DNA of 64,000 nucleotides from Rhodoferax sp. GTDB lineage: Bacteria > Pseudomonadota > Gammaproteobacteria > Burkholderiales > Burkholderiaceae_C. The translations under genes and the position numbers were made by a program. Shown here one piece after another: positions 45,830 through 54,952 of the stretch (position 1 is the first letter of the stretch; every line of letters starts with the position of its first letter). The notes beneath the pieces are model-generated. The model was not told the DNA's origin and searched no databases. It worked only from the letters and a program-made list of their open reading frames with translations. Location of the stretch: the NCBI GenBank assembly GCA_024236015.1, contig JACKLK010000004.1, forward strand, positions 1 to 64,000, given 5' to 3'.

Positions 45830-46795
45830 TCAGTGGAACGGCCCGATACGGGTGAGGTTGCTGAAATTCATCCAGACAAAGACCGCCCGGCCCACGATGT
45901 TCTTGTCGGGCACGAAGCCCCAGTAACGCGAGTCCAGGGAATTGTCCCGGTTGTCGCCCATCATGAAATAGTGCCCCTGCGGCACCGTGCAGACCACGCC
46001 TTCGACACTGTATCGGCAATTGTCCCGATTCGGAAACTGCTCGGCTCCCGGAATGAAGGCCGGCCGGTCGTCGTCGATCAGCAGACGGTGCGGCTTCTCG
46101 CCGAGTCTTTCCTCGTATTGCTTGACGTACCGCATCGAGTCTTCATCGAAGAAATCGGCAACCGGCTCGATGGGCACGGGCACGCCGTTGATCGACAGGC
46201 GCTTGTTCAGGTAGCTGACTTCGTCGCCCGGCACACCGACGACACGCTTGATGTAGTCCAGGCTGGGCTTGGGCGGGTAGCGGAACACCATCACGTCGCC
46301 CCGTTGCGGCGCCGTGCCTTCGGTCAGCTTGGTGTTGATGACGGGCAGGCGCAGGCCGTAGTGGTACTTGTTGACCAGGATCAGGTCACCCACCAGCAGC
46401 GTGGGAATCATCGAGCCCGAGGGAATCTTGAACGGCTCGAACAGGAACGAGCGCAACAGGAACACCACCAGGATCACCGGAAACAGGCCGGCGGTCCAGT
46501 CCAGCCACCATGGCTGGGCCAGCAGTTCGGCGCGGGCCTTGGCGACGTCGCCGTCGACCTGGCTGACACCTTGCTGGCGCAACTCCGCGTTGCGCCGGGC
46601 CACGCTGGCTTCGAGCTCGGCCGCGGCGCGGCGGCGCTTGGGCCAGAAATACAGCCGCTCGGCCAGCCAGTACAGGCCGGTCACCAGGACGGCCAGGAAC
46701 AGCATCAGCGCGAAGTTGCCATCGACGCGGCCGACGTACCAGGCACCGGCGTAGGCCACGAAGGCGGCCAGGATCAGCGAGGTGAGGATCTGCAT
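45830..46795 (-). CDS. lepB: Signal peptidase I
   Basis: A 321-residue inner-membrane protease that removes signal peptides from exported proteins. Two N-terminal membrane helices flank a basic loop. The catalytic Ser is in PSGSMIPTL and the Lys in DYIKRVVGVPGDE; MGDNRDNSLDSRYWG is the conserved C-terminal box. The ATG at 46795 overlaps the lepA stop, and a TTG one codon earlier is also possible. Confidence 0.97.
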   Translation of the reverse strand: MQILTSLILAAFVAYAGAWYVGRVDGNFALMLFLAVLVTGLYWLAERLYFWPKRRRAAAELEASVARRNAELRQQGVSQVDGDVAKARAELLAQPWWLDWTAGLFPVILVVFLLRSFLFEPFKIPSGSMIPTLLVGDLILVNKYHYGLRLPVINTKLTEGTAPQRGDVMVFRYPPKPSLDYIKRVVGVPGDEVSYLNKRLSINGVPVPIEPVADFFDEDSMRYVKQYEERLGEKPHRLLIDDDRPAFIPGAEQFPNRDNCRYSVEGVVCTVPQGHYFMMGDNRDNSLDSRYWGFVPDKNIVGRAVFVWMNFSNLTRIGPFH

Positions 46796-48606
46796 CAATC
46801 GTCCACCTGCAGGATTGCAAGGAACGCCTCCTGGGGCACTTCAACCGACCCGATCTGTTTCATTCGCTTCTTGCCTGCCTTCTGCTTCTCGAGAAGCTTT
46901 TTCTTGCGCGTGATATCGCCGCCATAACACTTGGCGAGCACGTTCTTGCGCAGCGCCTTGATTGTCTCACGCGCAATCACGTTGGCCCCGATCGTGGCCT
47001 GGATCGCCACGTCGTACATCTGGCGCGCAATGATCTCGCGCATCTTCGAGACCACGGCACGCGCCCGGAACTGCGACTGCGAGCGGTGCACGATGATGGA
47101 CAAGGCGTCGACCTTCTCGCCGTTGAGCAGGATGTCGACCTTGACCACGTCCGAGGCCCGGTACTCCTTGAACTCGTAGTCCATCGATGCATAACCGCGG
47201 CTCACCGACTTGAGCTTGTCGAAGAAGTCCAGCACGATCTCGCCCAGCGGCATCTCGTAGGTCAGCATCACCTGGCGGCCGTGGTAGGCCATGTTCATCT
47301 GCACACCGCGCTTCTGGTTCGCCAGCGTCATGACGCTGCCGACGTATTCCTGCGGCATGTACAGGTGCACCGTGACGATGGGCTCGCGGATCTCCTCGGT
47401 CTTGCCCATCTCGGGCATCTTCGACGGGTTCTCGACCATGACCAGTTCGCCACCGGTCTTGAGCACCTCGTACACGACGCTGGGCGCGGTCGTGATCAGG
47501 TCCTGGTCGAACTCGCGCTCGAGTCGTTCCTGCACGATCTCCATGTGCAGCAGGCCGAGGAATCCGCAGCGGAATCCGAAACCCAGCGCCTGCGACACCT
47601 CGGGCTCGTAGCGCAACGAGGAGTCGTTGAGCTTGAGTTTCTCCAGGCTGTCGCGCAGGCCCTCGTACTGGTTGGCCTCGGTCGGGTACAGGCCGGCGAA
47701 CACCTGCGGCTGGATCTCCTTGAAACCGGGCAGCGCCTCGGTGGCGGTGAACGCCGCCCCACCGGTGCCGGGCTTGATCAGGGTGACGGTGTCGCCCACC
47801 TTGGCCGCCTGCAATTCGCGGATGCCGGCGATGATGTAGCCCACGTCGCCCGCCTCCAGCGCATCGCGCGGCTGGTCCGCCGGCGTGAACACACCAAGGT
47901 TGTCGGCGTTGTAGCTGGTGCCGGTGGCCATCATCTTGATGCGGTCGCCCTTGGCCAGCCGTCCGTCGACGACACGCACCAGCATCACGACACCGACATA
48001 GGTGTCGAACCAGCTGTCGATGATCATCGCGCGCAACGGGCCGTCGGCCTTGCCGCGCGGCGGCGGAACCTTGGCCACGATGGCCTCGAGGATCTCCTCG
48101 ATGCCCTCGCCCGTCTTGGCGGAGCAGGCAATCGCGTCGGCGGCATCGATGCCGATCACGTCCTCGATCTCCTTGCGCGCGTTGTCCGGATCCGCGTTGG
48201 GCAGGTCCATCTTGTTGAGCACCGGCAGCACCTCGACACCGAGGTCGAGCGCGGTGTAGCAGTTGGCCACCGTCTGTGCTTCGACACCCTGGCTCGCATC
48301 GACGACCAGCAATGCGCCTTCACATGCGGACAGTGAACGACTCACCTCATACGAGAAGTCCACGTGACCCGGTGTGTCGATCAGGTTGAGGTTGTAGGTC
48401 TTGCCATCACGAGCCTTGTAGCGCAGCGCAGCGGTCTGCGCCTTGATGGTTATCCCACGCTCTTTCTCGATATCCATCGAGTCGAGAACCTGCTGCTGCA
48501 TGTCACGCACCGCAAGGCCGCCGCAGGTCTGAATCAAGCGGTCCGCAAGCGTCGACTTGCCGTGATCAATGTGCGCAATGATCGAAAAGTTTCTGATGTG
48601 ATCCAT
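46795..48606 (-). CDS. lepA: Elongation factor 4 (LepA)
   Basis: A 603-residue ribosome-binding GTPase that affects initiation and back-translocation. G1 AHIDHGKST (about residues 10-18), G3 DTPGHVDF and G4 NKMD are visible, and the C-terminal LepA domain contains MAYHGRQVMLTYEMPLGE and NVLAKCYGGDITRKKKLLEKQ. The ATG at 48606 was preferred over a TTG one codon upstream. The leader contains a terminator-like hairpin 45 bp before the start. lepB follows directly. Confidence 0.98.
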   Translation of the reverse strand: MDHIRNFSIIAHIDHGKSTLADRLIQTCGGLAVRDMQQQVLDSMDIEKERGITIKAQTAALRYKARDGKTYNLNLIDTPGHVDFSYEVSRSLSACEGALLVVDASQGVEAQTVANCYTALDLGVEVLPVLNKMDLPNADPDNARKEIEDVIGIDAADAIACSAKTGEGIEEILEAIVAKVPPPRGKADGPLRAMIIDSWFDTYVGVVMLVRVVDGRLAKGDRIKMMATGTSYNADNLGVFTPADQPRDALEAGDVGYIIAGIRELQAAKVGDTVTLIKPGTGGAAFTATEALPGFKEIQPQVFAGLYPTEANQYEGLRDSLEKLKLNDSSLRYEPEVSQALGFGFRCGFLGLLHMEIVQERLEREFDQDLITTAPSVVYEVLKTGGELVMVENPSKMPEMGKTEEIREPIVTVHLYMPQEYVGSVMTLANQKRGVQMNMAYHGRQVMLTYEMPLGEIVLDFFDKLKSVSRGYASMDYEFKEYRASDVVKVDILLNGEKVDALSIIVHRSQSQFRARAVVSKMREIIARQMYDVAIQATIGANVIARETIKALRKNVLAKCYGGDITRKKKLLEKQKAGKKRMKQIGSVEVPQEAFLAILQVDD

Positions 48607-48650
48607 CAACGAGAACGCTTAAGTAATTGAATTGGAAAGAGACGGATAAG

Positions 48651-48680
48651 AAAAAAGGGCGCGTCACAAAATGACGCGCC
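48651..48680 (-). terminator. Terminator-like hairpin in the lepA leader
   Basis: A perfect 10-bp GC-rich stem (48657-48666 with 48672-48681) with a 5-base loop, followed on the minus strand by six T. It lies 45 bp before the lepA start and nearly 400 bp beyond the mucD terminator. It may be an attenuator, or the end of a short leader RNA. Confidence 0.7.
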
Positions 48681-48805
48681 CTGAACCAACAATCATTGGC
48701 AACTGCGATAGTTGGGACTTCATTGTAGGCAAAAAGCCCCAAAAGCCCAGACCCCTCGAAGCAAAAACAAGTCGTTGCAGGGCAGCAACAGCAATCTTGT
48801 ACACA

Positions 48806-48833
48806 GCTTATAAACAGGTTTCGCGAGCAATCA
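48806..48833 (-). promoter_or_regulatory. Possible promoter for lepA
   Basis: On the minus strand TTGATT, 16 bp, then TATAAG. It would give a leader of about 190 bases containing the hairpin at 48651-48680. A later TACAAT at about 48721-48726 is another candidate -10. Confidence 0.4.
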
Positions 48834-49064
48834 ATGAACAACTTGTGGGTGATCTGTGGATCGCCTGTGCGCTTCATTCCACCCATCCCATATCGTGGAC
48901 TCGATACCCCCCGATATGCCCAAATTCGTCTTTTGAAACCCCGCCATTCTAACCAACAACGCAATCCGGCCCAGAAAGTCAGTAGTCGCAAACTTCAACC
49001 GTGAAACGAATCGCCGGAAAAATTCCGGCGCCCGAACGGCTTGGGTAGCGACAAACCAACAAAT

Positions 49065-49094
49065 AACCCGCAATTCCCTCGGGCATTGCGGGTT
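49065..49094 (-). terminator. Terminator after mucD
   Basis: A perfect 9-bp stem (49065-49073 with 49086-49094) with a 12-base loop, 23 bp past the mucD stop; the minus strand continues ATTTGTTGG, a modest T-run. Confidence 0.6.
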
Positions 49095-49116
49095 GCCGCC
49101 AGGGCCGTCACCCCCG

Positions 49117-50592
49117 TCAGCGGTTCGGCCGAATCACCGCGTATTGCACCCAATCGCCTCTGCGGAACAGGATGTTGATCGGCTTGGTGCGATCGGCCTT
49201 GGACAGCGCGGATTCGAAGTCCTTCATCGTGTTGACCTCGTAGTTCGCAATGGCCGTGATGATGTCCCCTTCACGGATACCCGCGCGCTGCGCCGCCTCG
49301 GCAACCGCGTCGACCTTCACGCCGCCCTTGAGCTTGAGTTCCTTCTTCTGGGCATCGGGCAGTTCACTGACCGTCAGGCCGAGCGCCTGCCCCGCCGTCG
49401 AAGCCTTGGGCTTCTCGTCCTTGTCGGCCGACCTCTGCGCAACCTGTTCGGATTCGACCTCGCCGACCGTGATCGTCAGCTCCTTGGTGCTGCCGCGACG
49501 GAACACGGTGAGGTTGCTGCGCGTACCCGGCTTGATGTTGCCCACCAGACGCGGCAGGTCGCTGTGCCGATCGATCGACTTGCCGTCGAACCGGATGATG
49601 ATGTCGCCGGCCTCGATCCCGGCCTTGTCCGCCGGCGAACCCGCCTCGACGCCGCGCACCAGCGCACCGGATGGCTTGGCCATGCCGATCGCCTCGGCGA
49701 CGTCCTTGGTGACCTGGTCGATCTGCACACCGATGCGGCCGCGCGAAACCCGTCCCGACGTCCGCAACTGGTCACTGACGCGGATCGCCTCGTCCATCGG
49801 GATCGCGAACGAGATGCCCATGAAACCACCCGAACGCGAATAGATCTGGCTGTTGATGCCGACCACCTCGCCGCGCATGTTGATCAGCGGGCCGCCGGAG
49901 TTGCCCGGGTTGATGGCCACGTCGGTCTGGATGAATGGCAGGTAGTCGCCGGTATCGCGCGCCTTCGCGCTGACGATGCCGGCCGTGACCGTGTTCTTCA
50001 GCCCGAACGGCGAGCCGATGGCCATGACCCATTCGCCGACCTTGAGCCGTCCCACGTCACCCACCTTGACCGCCGGCAGGCCGGTCGCGTCGATCTTCAC
50101 CACGGCGACATCGGTGCGCTTGTCGGTGCCGACGATGCGTGCCTTGAACTCGCGGTCGTCGGTCAGGGTCACGAGCACCTCGTCCGCACCATCGACCACG
50201 TGCGCATTGGTCATGATGTAGCCATCGGTCGTCAGGATGAATCCCGATCCCACGCCCCGCGGCTGCTCTTCCTCCTGCGGTTGCGGGCGGTTCGAACGCG
50301 GCCCCGGCTGACGGGGGATATTGGGAATGGGCACGCCGAAGCGCCGGAAGAACTCCAGCATCTCCTCGTCGATGGCTCCTCCGTTGCCCAGCCGCGGCCG
50401 CGCCGCGACCTTTTCCAGCGTGCGGATGTTGACCACCGAGGGGCCGACCTGCTCCACCAGTTCGGTGAAGTCCGGCAATACGCGCAGCTGCGCACTGGCC
50501 GGCGCCAACGGCATCAACAACAACGCCGCCGCCGTCGCTGCCGCCAGGGCCCAATGCCTGAATCCTGTCCGTTCCCATCTCAACATCATCAT
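49117..50592 (-). CDS. mucD: DegP/HtrA-family periplasmic serine protease (MucD-like)
   Basis: A 491-residue periplasmic protease/chaperone that degrades misfolded envelope proteins. A signal peptide (to about residue 35) precedes the protease domain with His in TNAHVVDGAD, Asp in TDVAVVKI and Ser in NPGNSGGPL. Two PDZ domains follow (about 290-370 and 400-480). A Gln/Pro-rich loop near residue 90 is typical of the group. The ATG at 50592 (first of three) has GGAAAGG upstream. It ends the rpoE-rseA-rseB-mucD module, matching the algU-mucABD order of pseudomonads. Confidence 0.95.
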   Translation of the reverse strand: MMMLRWERTGFRHWALAAATAAALLLMPLAPASAQLRVLPDFTELVEQVGPSVVNIRTLEKVAARPRLGNGGAIDEEMLEFFRRFGVPIPNIPRQPGPRSNRPQPQEEEQPRGVGSGFILTTDGYIMTNAHVVDGADEVLVTLTDDREFKARIVGTDKRTDVAVVKIDATGLPAVKVGDVGRLKVGEWVMAIGSPFGLKNTVTAGIVSAKARDTGDYLPFIQTDVAINPGNSGGPLINMRGEVVGINSQIYSRSGGFMGISFAIPMDEAIRVSDQLRTSGRVSRGRIGVQIDQVTKDVAEAIGMAKPSGALVRGVEAGSPADKAGIEAGDIIIRFDGKSIDRHSDLPRLVGNIKPGTRSNLTVFRRGSTKELTITVGEVESEQVAQRSADKDEKPKASTAGQALGLTVSELPDAQKKELKLKGGVKVDAVAEAAQRAGIREGDIITAIANYEVNTMKDFESALSKADRTKPINILFRRGDWVQYAVIRPNR

Positions 50593-50683
50593 CGACCTTT
50601 CCAAGAATCTTCGTTCGCGCAGCCATGCGCATGGCCTGGCGCCGTGCGATGCGGCCGCCGGTTCCATCACCGCATGTGGGGGC

Positions 50684-51739
50684 TTATCGGGTACGCTCAA
50701 GGCCCTGGGCGAACGCCGCCAGGGTCTTGCGGGGAACCTCGCCGATCACGGTCAGCCACCAATCACCGCTCTTGTCGCTCAGGCGCCGGGTCAGCGTCTG
50801 GGTGGCGCCCAGTGCCATCGAGCCTTCGACGGTGTGCTTGCGCGCATCGAAAGCCTCCACGAACACCGAGACCGAGGCCAGGCCATCCGAGAACACCCAC
50901 TGCATGGCGCCGTCGGACACGCCGCTCGCGACACCCGGCGTCGGACGCTTGAGGCAACTCATGGCCTTGAACCCCGCCACCGGATGCTTGATGGCCCAGC
51001 CCTCTGCCGCCGCCGTGGTCACCGCCATTTCCGGCCGCTCGACCCGATAACCGTCGGTGTTCTCCATCATCTGGGTCAGCTTGGCCACGCTCACCGGCGC
51101 ATCCATCTGCAACTCCGAGAAGGCCGCCTGCTCCAGTACCCGCCCGTCCACGTCCAGGGTCTGCAGTTTCATCACGAGGCCGCTGTTCTTCTCGCTCCAG
51201 ATGCGGTAGCCGAAACGCAGCTTGTCCTTGGGCTGCAACTGGACCACGTCCGCCTCCATGCCGGCCACCCGCTCGACGCCGCGCTGGTGGGCGCTGTAGT
51301 GCTGTCCGATGGAGGAGTCGGCGGCCCGCAGCAGTTCGGGAAACAGGCCCAGGGACTCGCGTCGCTCGGCCACCGCCGTCTTGTTGCCCGGCACGAAGGT
51401 GATGACCTGCTCGTTGCGGCGGAAGGTCGACCGCGGCTGGCCGCTGAGTGACTCCACCCGCTCCATCTGCAGGTCGCCGTTGCACACGTGCCAGATCTTG
51501 GCACTGGACATGTTGGCGCCGGCGGACACGACGAAGGTGCCGATATAGGTGCGCTGGCGCGAAGCGCCGTGCATGCGCGCCAGCCATTCGGATATGCCCA
51601 ACTCCCCGGATGCGGCCGGGGCACTGGCCGCCGCCGCCACCGGCACCTGGGCGAGCGCGGGAGCCTGCGACACCAGCGCCAGCAACACGGACGCCACGAT
51701 TCGACACGCCGCGGGACGCCAAGGGACATGCACCGACAT
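50684..51739 (-). CDS. rseB: Sigma-E regulator RseB (MucB-like)
   Basis: A 351-residue periplasmic protein that protects the anti-sigma factor RseA from proteolysis until envelope stress is sensed. A signal peptide is followed by a MucB/RseB N-terminal lipid-binding-like domain (SEWLARMHGASRQRTYIGTFV) and a smaller C-terminal domain ending in WWLTVIGEVP. The ATG at 51739 is used; a TTG three codons upstream overlaps the rseA stop and may be the coupled start. Confidence 0.92.
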   Translation of the reverse strand: MSVHVPWRPAACRIVASVLLALVSQAPALAQVPVAAAASAPAASGELGISEWLARMHGASRQRTYIGTFVVSAGANMSSAKIWHVCNGDLQMERVESLSGQPRSTFRRNEQVITFVPGNKTAVAERRESLGLFPELLRAADSSIGQHYSAHQRGVERVAGMEADVVQLQPKDKLRFGYRIWSEKNSGLVMKLQTLDVDGRVLEQAAFSELQMDAPVSVAKLTQMMENTDGYRVERPEMAVTTAAAEGWAIKHPVAGFKAMSCLKRPTPGVASGVSDGAMQWVFSDGLASVSVFVEAFDARKHTVEGSMALGATQTLTRRLSDKSGDWWLTVIGEVPRKTLAAFAQGLERTR

Positions 51740-51744
51740 ATGCG

Positions 51745-52371
51745 TCAACGCCCTGGCTGCTCGAAGGTCGCATTGCGCAGGAAGCCGGCCGGCATCTGCA
51801 GCGCCGAGGTCCCGCCGAAGCGGCGATGGGCGGCCAGAAGCTCGTCCAGCCGCGGATCGCGCAGCATCACCGCCGGCTCCGACGCCGCCGCCGCCACCGT
51901 GTCAGCCGTGGCGGCCGCCGACGGAGCGCCGGCCAGCTGGGTCGTTGCGCCGGTACCGGTCTGGCCCAGATGCCAGCCGAGCACCGCCACGGCCATCAAG
52001 GACGCGGCCGCGGTCAGCCATTTCCAGCGCAACACGGCATCGTTGGCGCCCTGCACCGCAACATCGGCCACCACCGGAGCCCGCACCGGCGTCGGCTGCC
52101 CCGGCGGGGACACGGCATCGGCCTGCAGGCCGACCGGGTCGACCTGCGCAAGCCGCTCGCAGACCCGCGCGGCAAAGGCGCGGTCGCGGCTGCAATCGGT
52201 CAGTTCGACACTGCGCAGCGCATCGCCGATCACGTGGTAGGCATGCCAGCTCGCGCGCGCCTGTTCCGAGGACCCCACCCAGTCCATGGCGTGCGCGAAT
52301 TCGTCGCCGACCAGTTGCCCGTCGGCCAGCGCGGATATCCGCTCCAATTGTTCACGCTCGTCGTCTTGCAT
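51745..52371 (-). CDS. rseA: Anti-sigma-E factor RseA
   Basis: A 208-residue single-pass membrane protein. The cytoplasmic N-terminus binds RpoE (ISALADGQLVGDE, HVIGDALRS), the membrane helix is near residues 118-136 (WLTAAASLMAVAVLGWHLG), and an Ala-rich periplasmic tail contacts RseB. The tail ends in RRFGGTSALQMPAGFLRNATFE, similar to the MucA/RseA C-terminus. It lies 21 bp after rpoE. Confidence 0.93.
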   Translation of the reverse strand: MQDDEREQLERISALADGQLVGDEFAHAMDWVGSSEQARASWHAYHVIGDALRSVELTDCSRDRAFAARVCERLAQVDPVGLQADAVSPPGQPTPVRAPVVADVAVQGANDAVLRWKWLTAAASLMAVAVLGWHLGQTGTGATTQLAGAPSAAATADTVAAAASEPAVMLRDPRLDELLAAHRRFGGTSALQMPAGFLRNATFEQPGR

Positions 52372-52392
52372 ATCCCGATCCCTCGCTATCGA

Positions 52393-53040
52393 TCACCAGC
52401 GTTTGCCGCCCTGCTTCTCCAGCAGCGGTCGAATCCGCGCCGACACTGCCTCCCGCGCCCTGAAGATACGCGAGCGCACCGTTCCGATCGGACAATTCAT
52501 GGCAGCTGCTATCTCTTCGTACGTCAAGCCCTCGATCTCCCGCAGGATCACGGCTTCCCGCAGATCCGACGGCAAGGCCTCCATGGCGGCGTTGACGACG
52601 GCTCCGATTTCCTTGGCCGCCAACACCGATTCGGGCGTTTCATCTGCTATTGGTTCGTTTCCCGGGCGGGAAGTTTCATCATCGTCGTCACTTGTGCGCC
52701 AGGCGGCCTCGGAAACCGTCGGATCGCGCTTGAGATCCATCAGCGCCTTCTTTGCGGTATTGACCGCAATGCGGTACAGCCAGGTGTAGAACTGCGCATC
52801 GCCGCGGAACTGGTGCAAGGCCCGGTAGGCCCGGATGAAGGTCTCCTGCGCAATGTCCTCGACCAGGTCGACATCGCGCACCATGCGGCCGATCAGGCGC
52901 TGGATGCGCCGCTGGTACTTGAGCACCAGCAGTTCATAGGCGCGTTGGTCGCCCGCCACGGTGCGCTCGACCAGTTCCCGGTCGCTGTCGGTCGCCGCCG
53001 GCTCGCCGTGTGCCCCGGACGCTCCCGGTCCCATGGTCAT
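52393..53040 (-). CDS. rpoE: RNA polymerase sigma-E factor
   Basis: A 215-residue extracytoplasmic-function sigma factor. Region 2 (DLVEDIAQETFIRAYRALHQF, about 60-80) and region 4 (REAVILREIEGLTYEEIAAAMNCPIGTVRSRIFRAR) are complete. It lacks regions 1 and 3, as expected. The first ATG (53040) overlaps the preceding gene's stop as ATGA; a second ATG is two codons later. It directs the envelope-stress regulon together with rseA and rseB. Confidence 0.96.
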   Translation of the reverse strand: MTMGPGASGAHGEPAATDSDRELVERTVAGDQRAYELLVLKYQRRIQRLIGRMVRDVDLVEDIAQETFIRAYRALHQFRGDAQFYTWLYRIAVNTAKKALMDLKRDPTVSEAAWRTSDDDDETSRPGNEPIADETPESVLAAKEIGAVVNAAMEALPSDLREAVILREIEGLTYEEIAAAMNCPIGTVRSRIFRAREAVSARIRPLLEKQGGKRW

Positions 53041-53537
53041 GGAACGGCGGCCTGGCGGGCGGTGCCGCGGCCCGGAACGTCGTGTTGACGCACCGTCCCA
53101 TGCACGGCACGGCGCAGCGCCAGCCATTGGCCAGGCCGGGCGGCGCGGTCCAGCCACGCCCAGTGGGCGGACCCGGCATCGGTGACGAAACGTACCAGCA
53201 GGCCGGACTGCAGGTCCAGGTGCACCTGCACATACCCCGGCAGCCGCGATCCGGAACCCTCCCAGAACCATGCCATCCCGTCCCATGCCAGATTGCCGGA
53301 CTGCGTCATCGGGCCCGCACGCCATGCCAGCGCGCCTGCGCACGCGGTCACCGCGGTCGCCACCCAGGGCCGCCAGTCGCCGGCCGGCGCCGCGACGAGC
53401 CAATACCCGTCGATGGCCGCAGCAGTCCCCCAGGCGAGCCGGGCCAGCATGCGCAGCATCCGGGCATGCGACAGCGGGTAGTCGACCGCCGGTTGAGCGA
53501 CCAGGGAATGGGCGCCGGATTCAGACTGCTCGATCAC
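53037..53537 (-). CDS. Membrane protein resembling YgfX/CptA, between fabF and rpoE
   Basis: A 166-residue protein with two hydrophobic stretches (about residues 25-45 and 50-65) and a beta-rich C-terminal part ending in WAWLDRAARPGQWLALRRAV. The order of features matches YgfX/CptA-type membrane proteins, but the match is weak and by eye. The start is a GTG at 53537, since no ATG exists before the first helix; a CTG further up is possible. It begins 23 bp after fabF, and its stop overlaps the rpoE start (ATGA), so rpoE translation may depend on it. Confidence 0.6.
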   Translation of the reverse strand: MIEQSESGAHSLVAQPAVDYPLSHARMLRMLARLAWGTAAAIDGYWLVAAPAGDWRPWVATAVTACAGALAWRAGPMTQSGNLAWDGMAWFWEGSGSRLPGYVQVHLDLQSGLLVRFVTDAGSAHWAWLDRAARPGQWLALRRAVHGTVRQHDVPGRGTARQAAVP

Positions 53538-53560
53538 GATGCGGTCTGCCGGCTGCAGGT

Positions 53561-54805
53561 TCAGACGCGACGGAAGACAAGCGTCCCGTTGGTCCCGCCG
53601 AAACCGAAATTGTTCTTCAGCGCCACGTCGATCTTCATGTCGCGCGCGGTGTTTGCGCAGTAATCCAGATCGCACTCCGGATCCTGGTTGAAGATGTTGA
53701 TGGTCGGCGGGCTCTTCTGGTGGTGCATCGCCAGCACCGTGAACACCGATTCAATACCGCCGGCGCCGCCGAGCAGGTGACCGGTCATCGACTTGGTCGA
53801 GTTGACGACGATCTTGTGCGCATGCTCGCCCAGCGCGGCCTTGATGGCATTCGACTCGTTGATGTCGCCCAGCGGGGTCGACGTGCCATGGGCATTGAGA
53901 TAGTCGACCTGGTCGGCATTCACGCCCGCATTGCGCATCGCATTGAGCATGGCGCGCCGCGGACCGTCCATGTTGGGAGCGGTCATGTGGCCCGCGTCCG
54001 CACTCATGCCGTAGCCGGCGAGCTCGGCGTAGATCTTGGCGCCACGGGCACGCGCGTGGTCCAGCTCTTCGAGCACCATCACGCCGGCGCCTTCGCCCAG
54101 CACGAAACCGTCACGATCCCGGTCCCAGGGCCGCGATGCCGTGGCCGGATCGTCGTTGCGGGTCGACATGGCGCGCATGGCGGCGAAACCCCCGATGCCC
54201 AGCGGAGAGACCGTCGCCTCCGATCCCCCGGCGACCACCACGTCGGCGTCGCCGTATTCGATCATGCGTCCGGCTTCGCCGATGCTGTGCAATCCGGTCG
54301 TGCATGCGGTGACGATCGCCAGGTTCGGGCCCTTGAAGCCGAACCGGATCGACACATGGCCGGAGATCATGTTGATGATCGAGGCGGGAACGAAGAACGG
54401 CGAGATCCGCCGCGGACCACGCCCGCGCAGTTCCTCGTGGGTCGCCTCGATCATCGGCAGGCCGCCGATGCCCGAGCCGATCACGCAGCCGATGCGGGTG
54501 GCCATGTCCTCGTCCAGCGCGTCACCGGTGGGAAGGCCGGAGTCGGCAACCGCCTGCGCGGCGGCCGCGATGCCGTAATGGATGAAGGTATCCATCGTGC
54601 GCGCTTCCTTGGCCCGGATGTAGGACTCCAGGTCGAAGTCGCGCACCTCGCCGGCAATCCTGCACGCGTAACTCGACGCATCGAACTTGCTGATCGCGCC
54701 GATGCCCGACTTGCCGGCCAACAGATTCGACCAGGCATCGGCAACCGTGTTTCCTACAGGGCTGACACAGCCAAGACCGGTGACGACAACGCGACGACGG
54801 GACAT
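53561..54805 (-). CDS. fabF: 3-oxoacyl-[ACP] synthase II
   Basis: A 414-residue condensing enzyme that elongates acyl-ACP, including the temperature-sensitive step to cis-vaccenate. Cys168 in TACTTGLHSIG is the nucleophile, and His residues lie in NAHGTSTPLGD and KSMTGHLLGGAGG. The start at 54805 begins MSRRRVVVTGLG. It follows acpP with a 147-bp gap. Confidence 0.98.
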   Translation of the reverse strand: MSRRRVVVTGLGCVSPVGNTVADAWSNLLAGKSGIGAISKFDASSYACRIAGEVRDFDLESYIRAKEARTMDTFIHYGIAAAAQAVADSGLPTGDALDEDMATRIGCVIGSGIGGLPMIEATHEELRGRGPRRISPFFVPASIINMISGHVSIRFGFKGPNLAIVTACTTGLHSIGEAGRMIEYGDADVVVAGGSEATVSPLGIGGFAAMRAMSTRNDDPATASRPWDRDRDGFVLGEGAGVMVLEELDHARARGAKIYAELAGYGMSADAGHMTAPNMDGPRRAMLNAMRNAGVNADQVDYLNAHGTSTPLGDINESNAIKAALGEHAHKIVVNSTKSMTGHLLGGAGGIESVFTVLAMHHQKSPPTINIFNQDPECDLDYCANTARDMKIDVALKNNFGFGGTNGTLVFRRV

Positions 54806-54952
54806 GAGATTCAAAACCTATGGTTGATGGCGACACTTCGCCTGCGAAACCGCATCCGGGATGGACACAGGCTGCGACGATTCTTCCGGTGCGGCGAAGC
54901 GCTCGCCAGGCACCACCCGGTCAATGCTGGCACGACCGGGCGTGAAGCACGG

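Larger units (their letters stand above)
48607..49116. other. 510-bp intergenic region between lepA and mucD
   Basis: The longest non-coding gap in the window and clearly more AT-rich than its surroundings. I find no convincing gene. It holds a terminator-like hairpin (48651-48680), a possible minus-strand promoter (about 48806-48833), a perfect 8-bp stem with a 3-base loop (49012-49030) and the mucD terminator (49065-49094). A minus-strand open frame at 48566-48991 has atypical composition for this genome and runs through the hairpin, so I do not call it a gene. Confidence 0.6.

Noticed and set aside
48795..48880. TTGTACACA, TTATAAACA and CTGTGGATC sequences resembling DnaA boxes
   Set aside because: Each has at least two mismatches to TTATCCACA and no origin gene is nearby; AT-rich chance matches are likely.
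48566..48991. A 141-codon minus-strand frame in the lepA-mucD gap
   Set aside because: It overlaps the lepA start, runs through the terminator-like hairpin and has odd, Cys-rich composition with no ribosome site.
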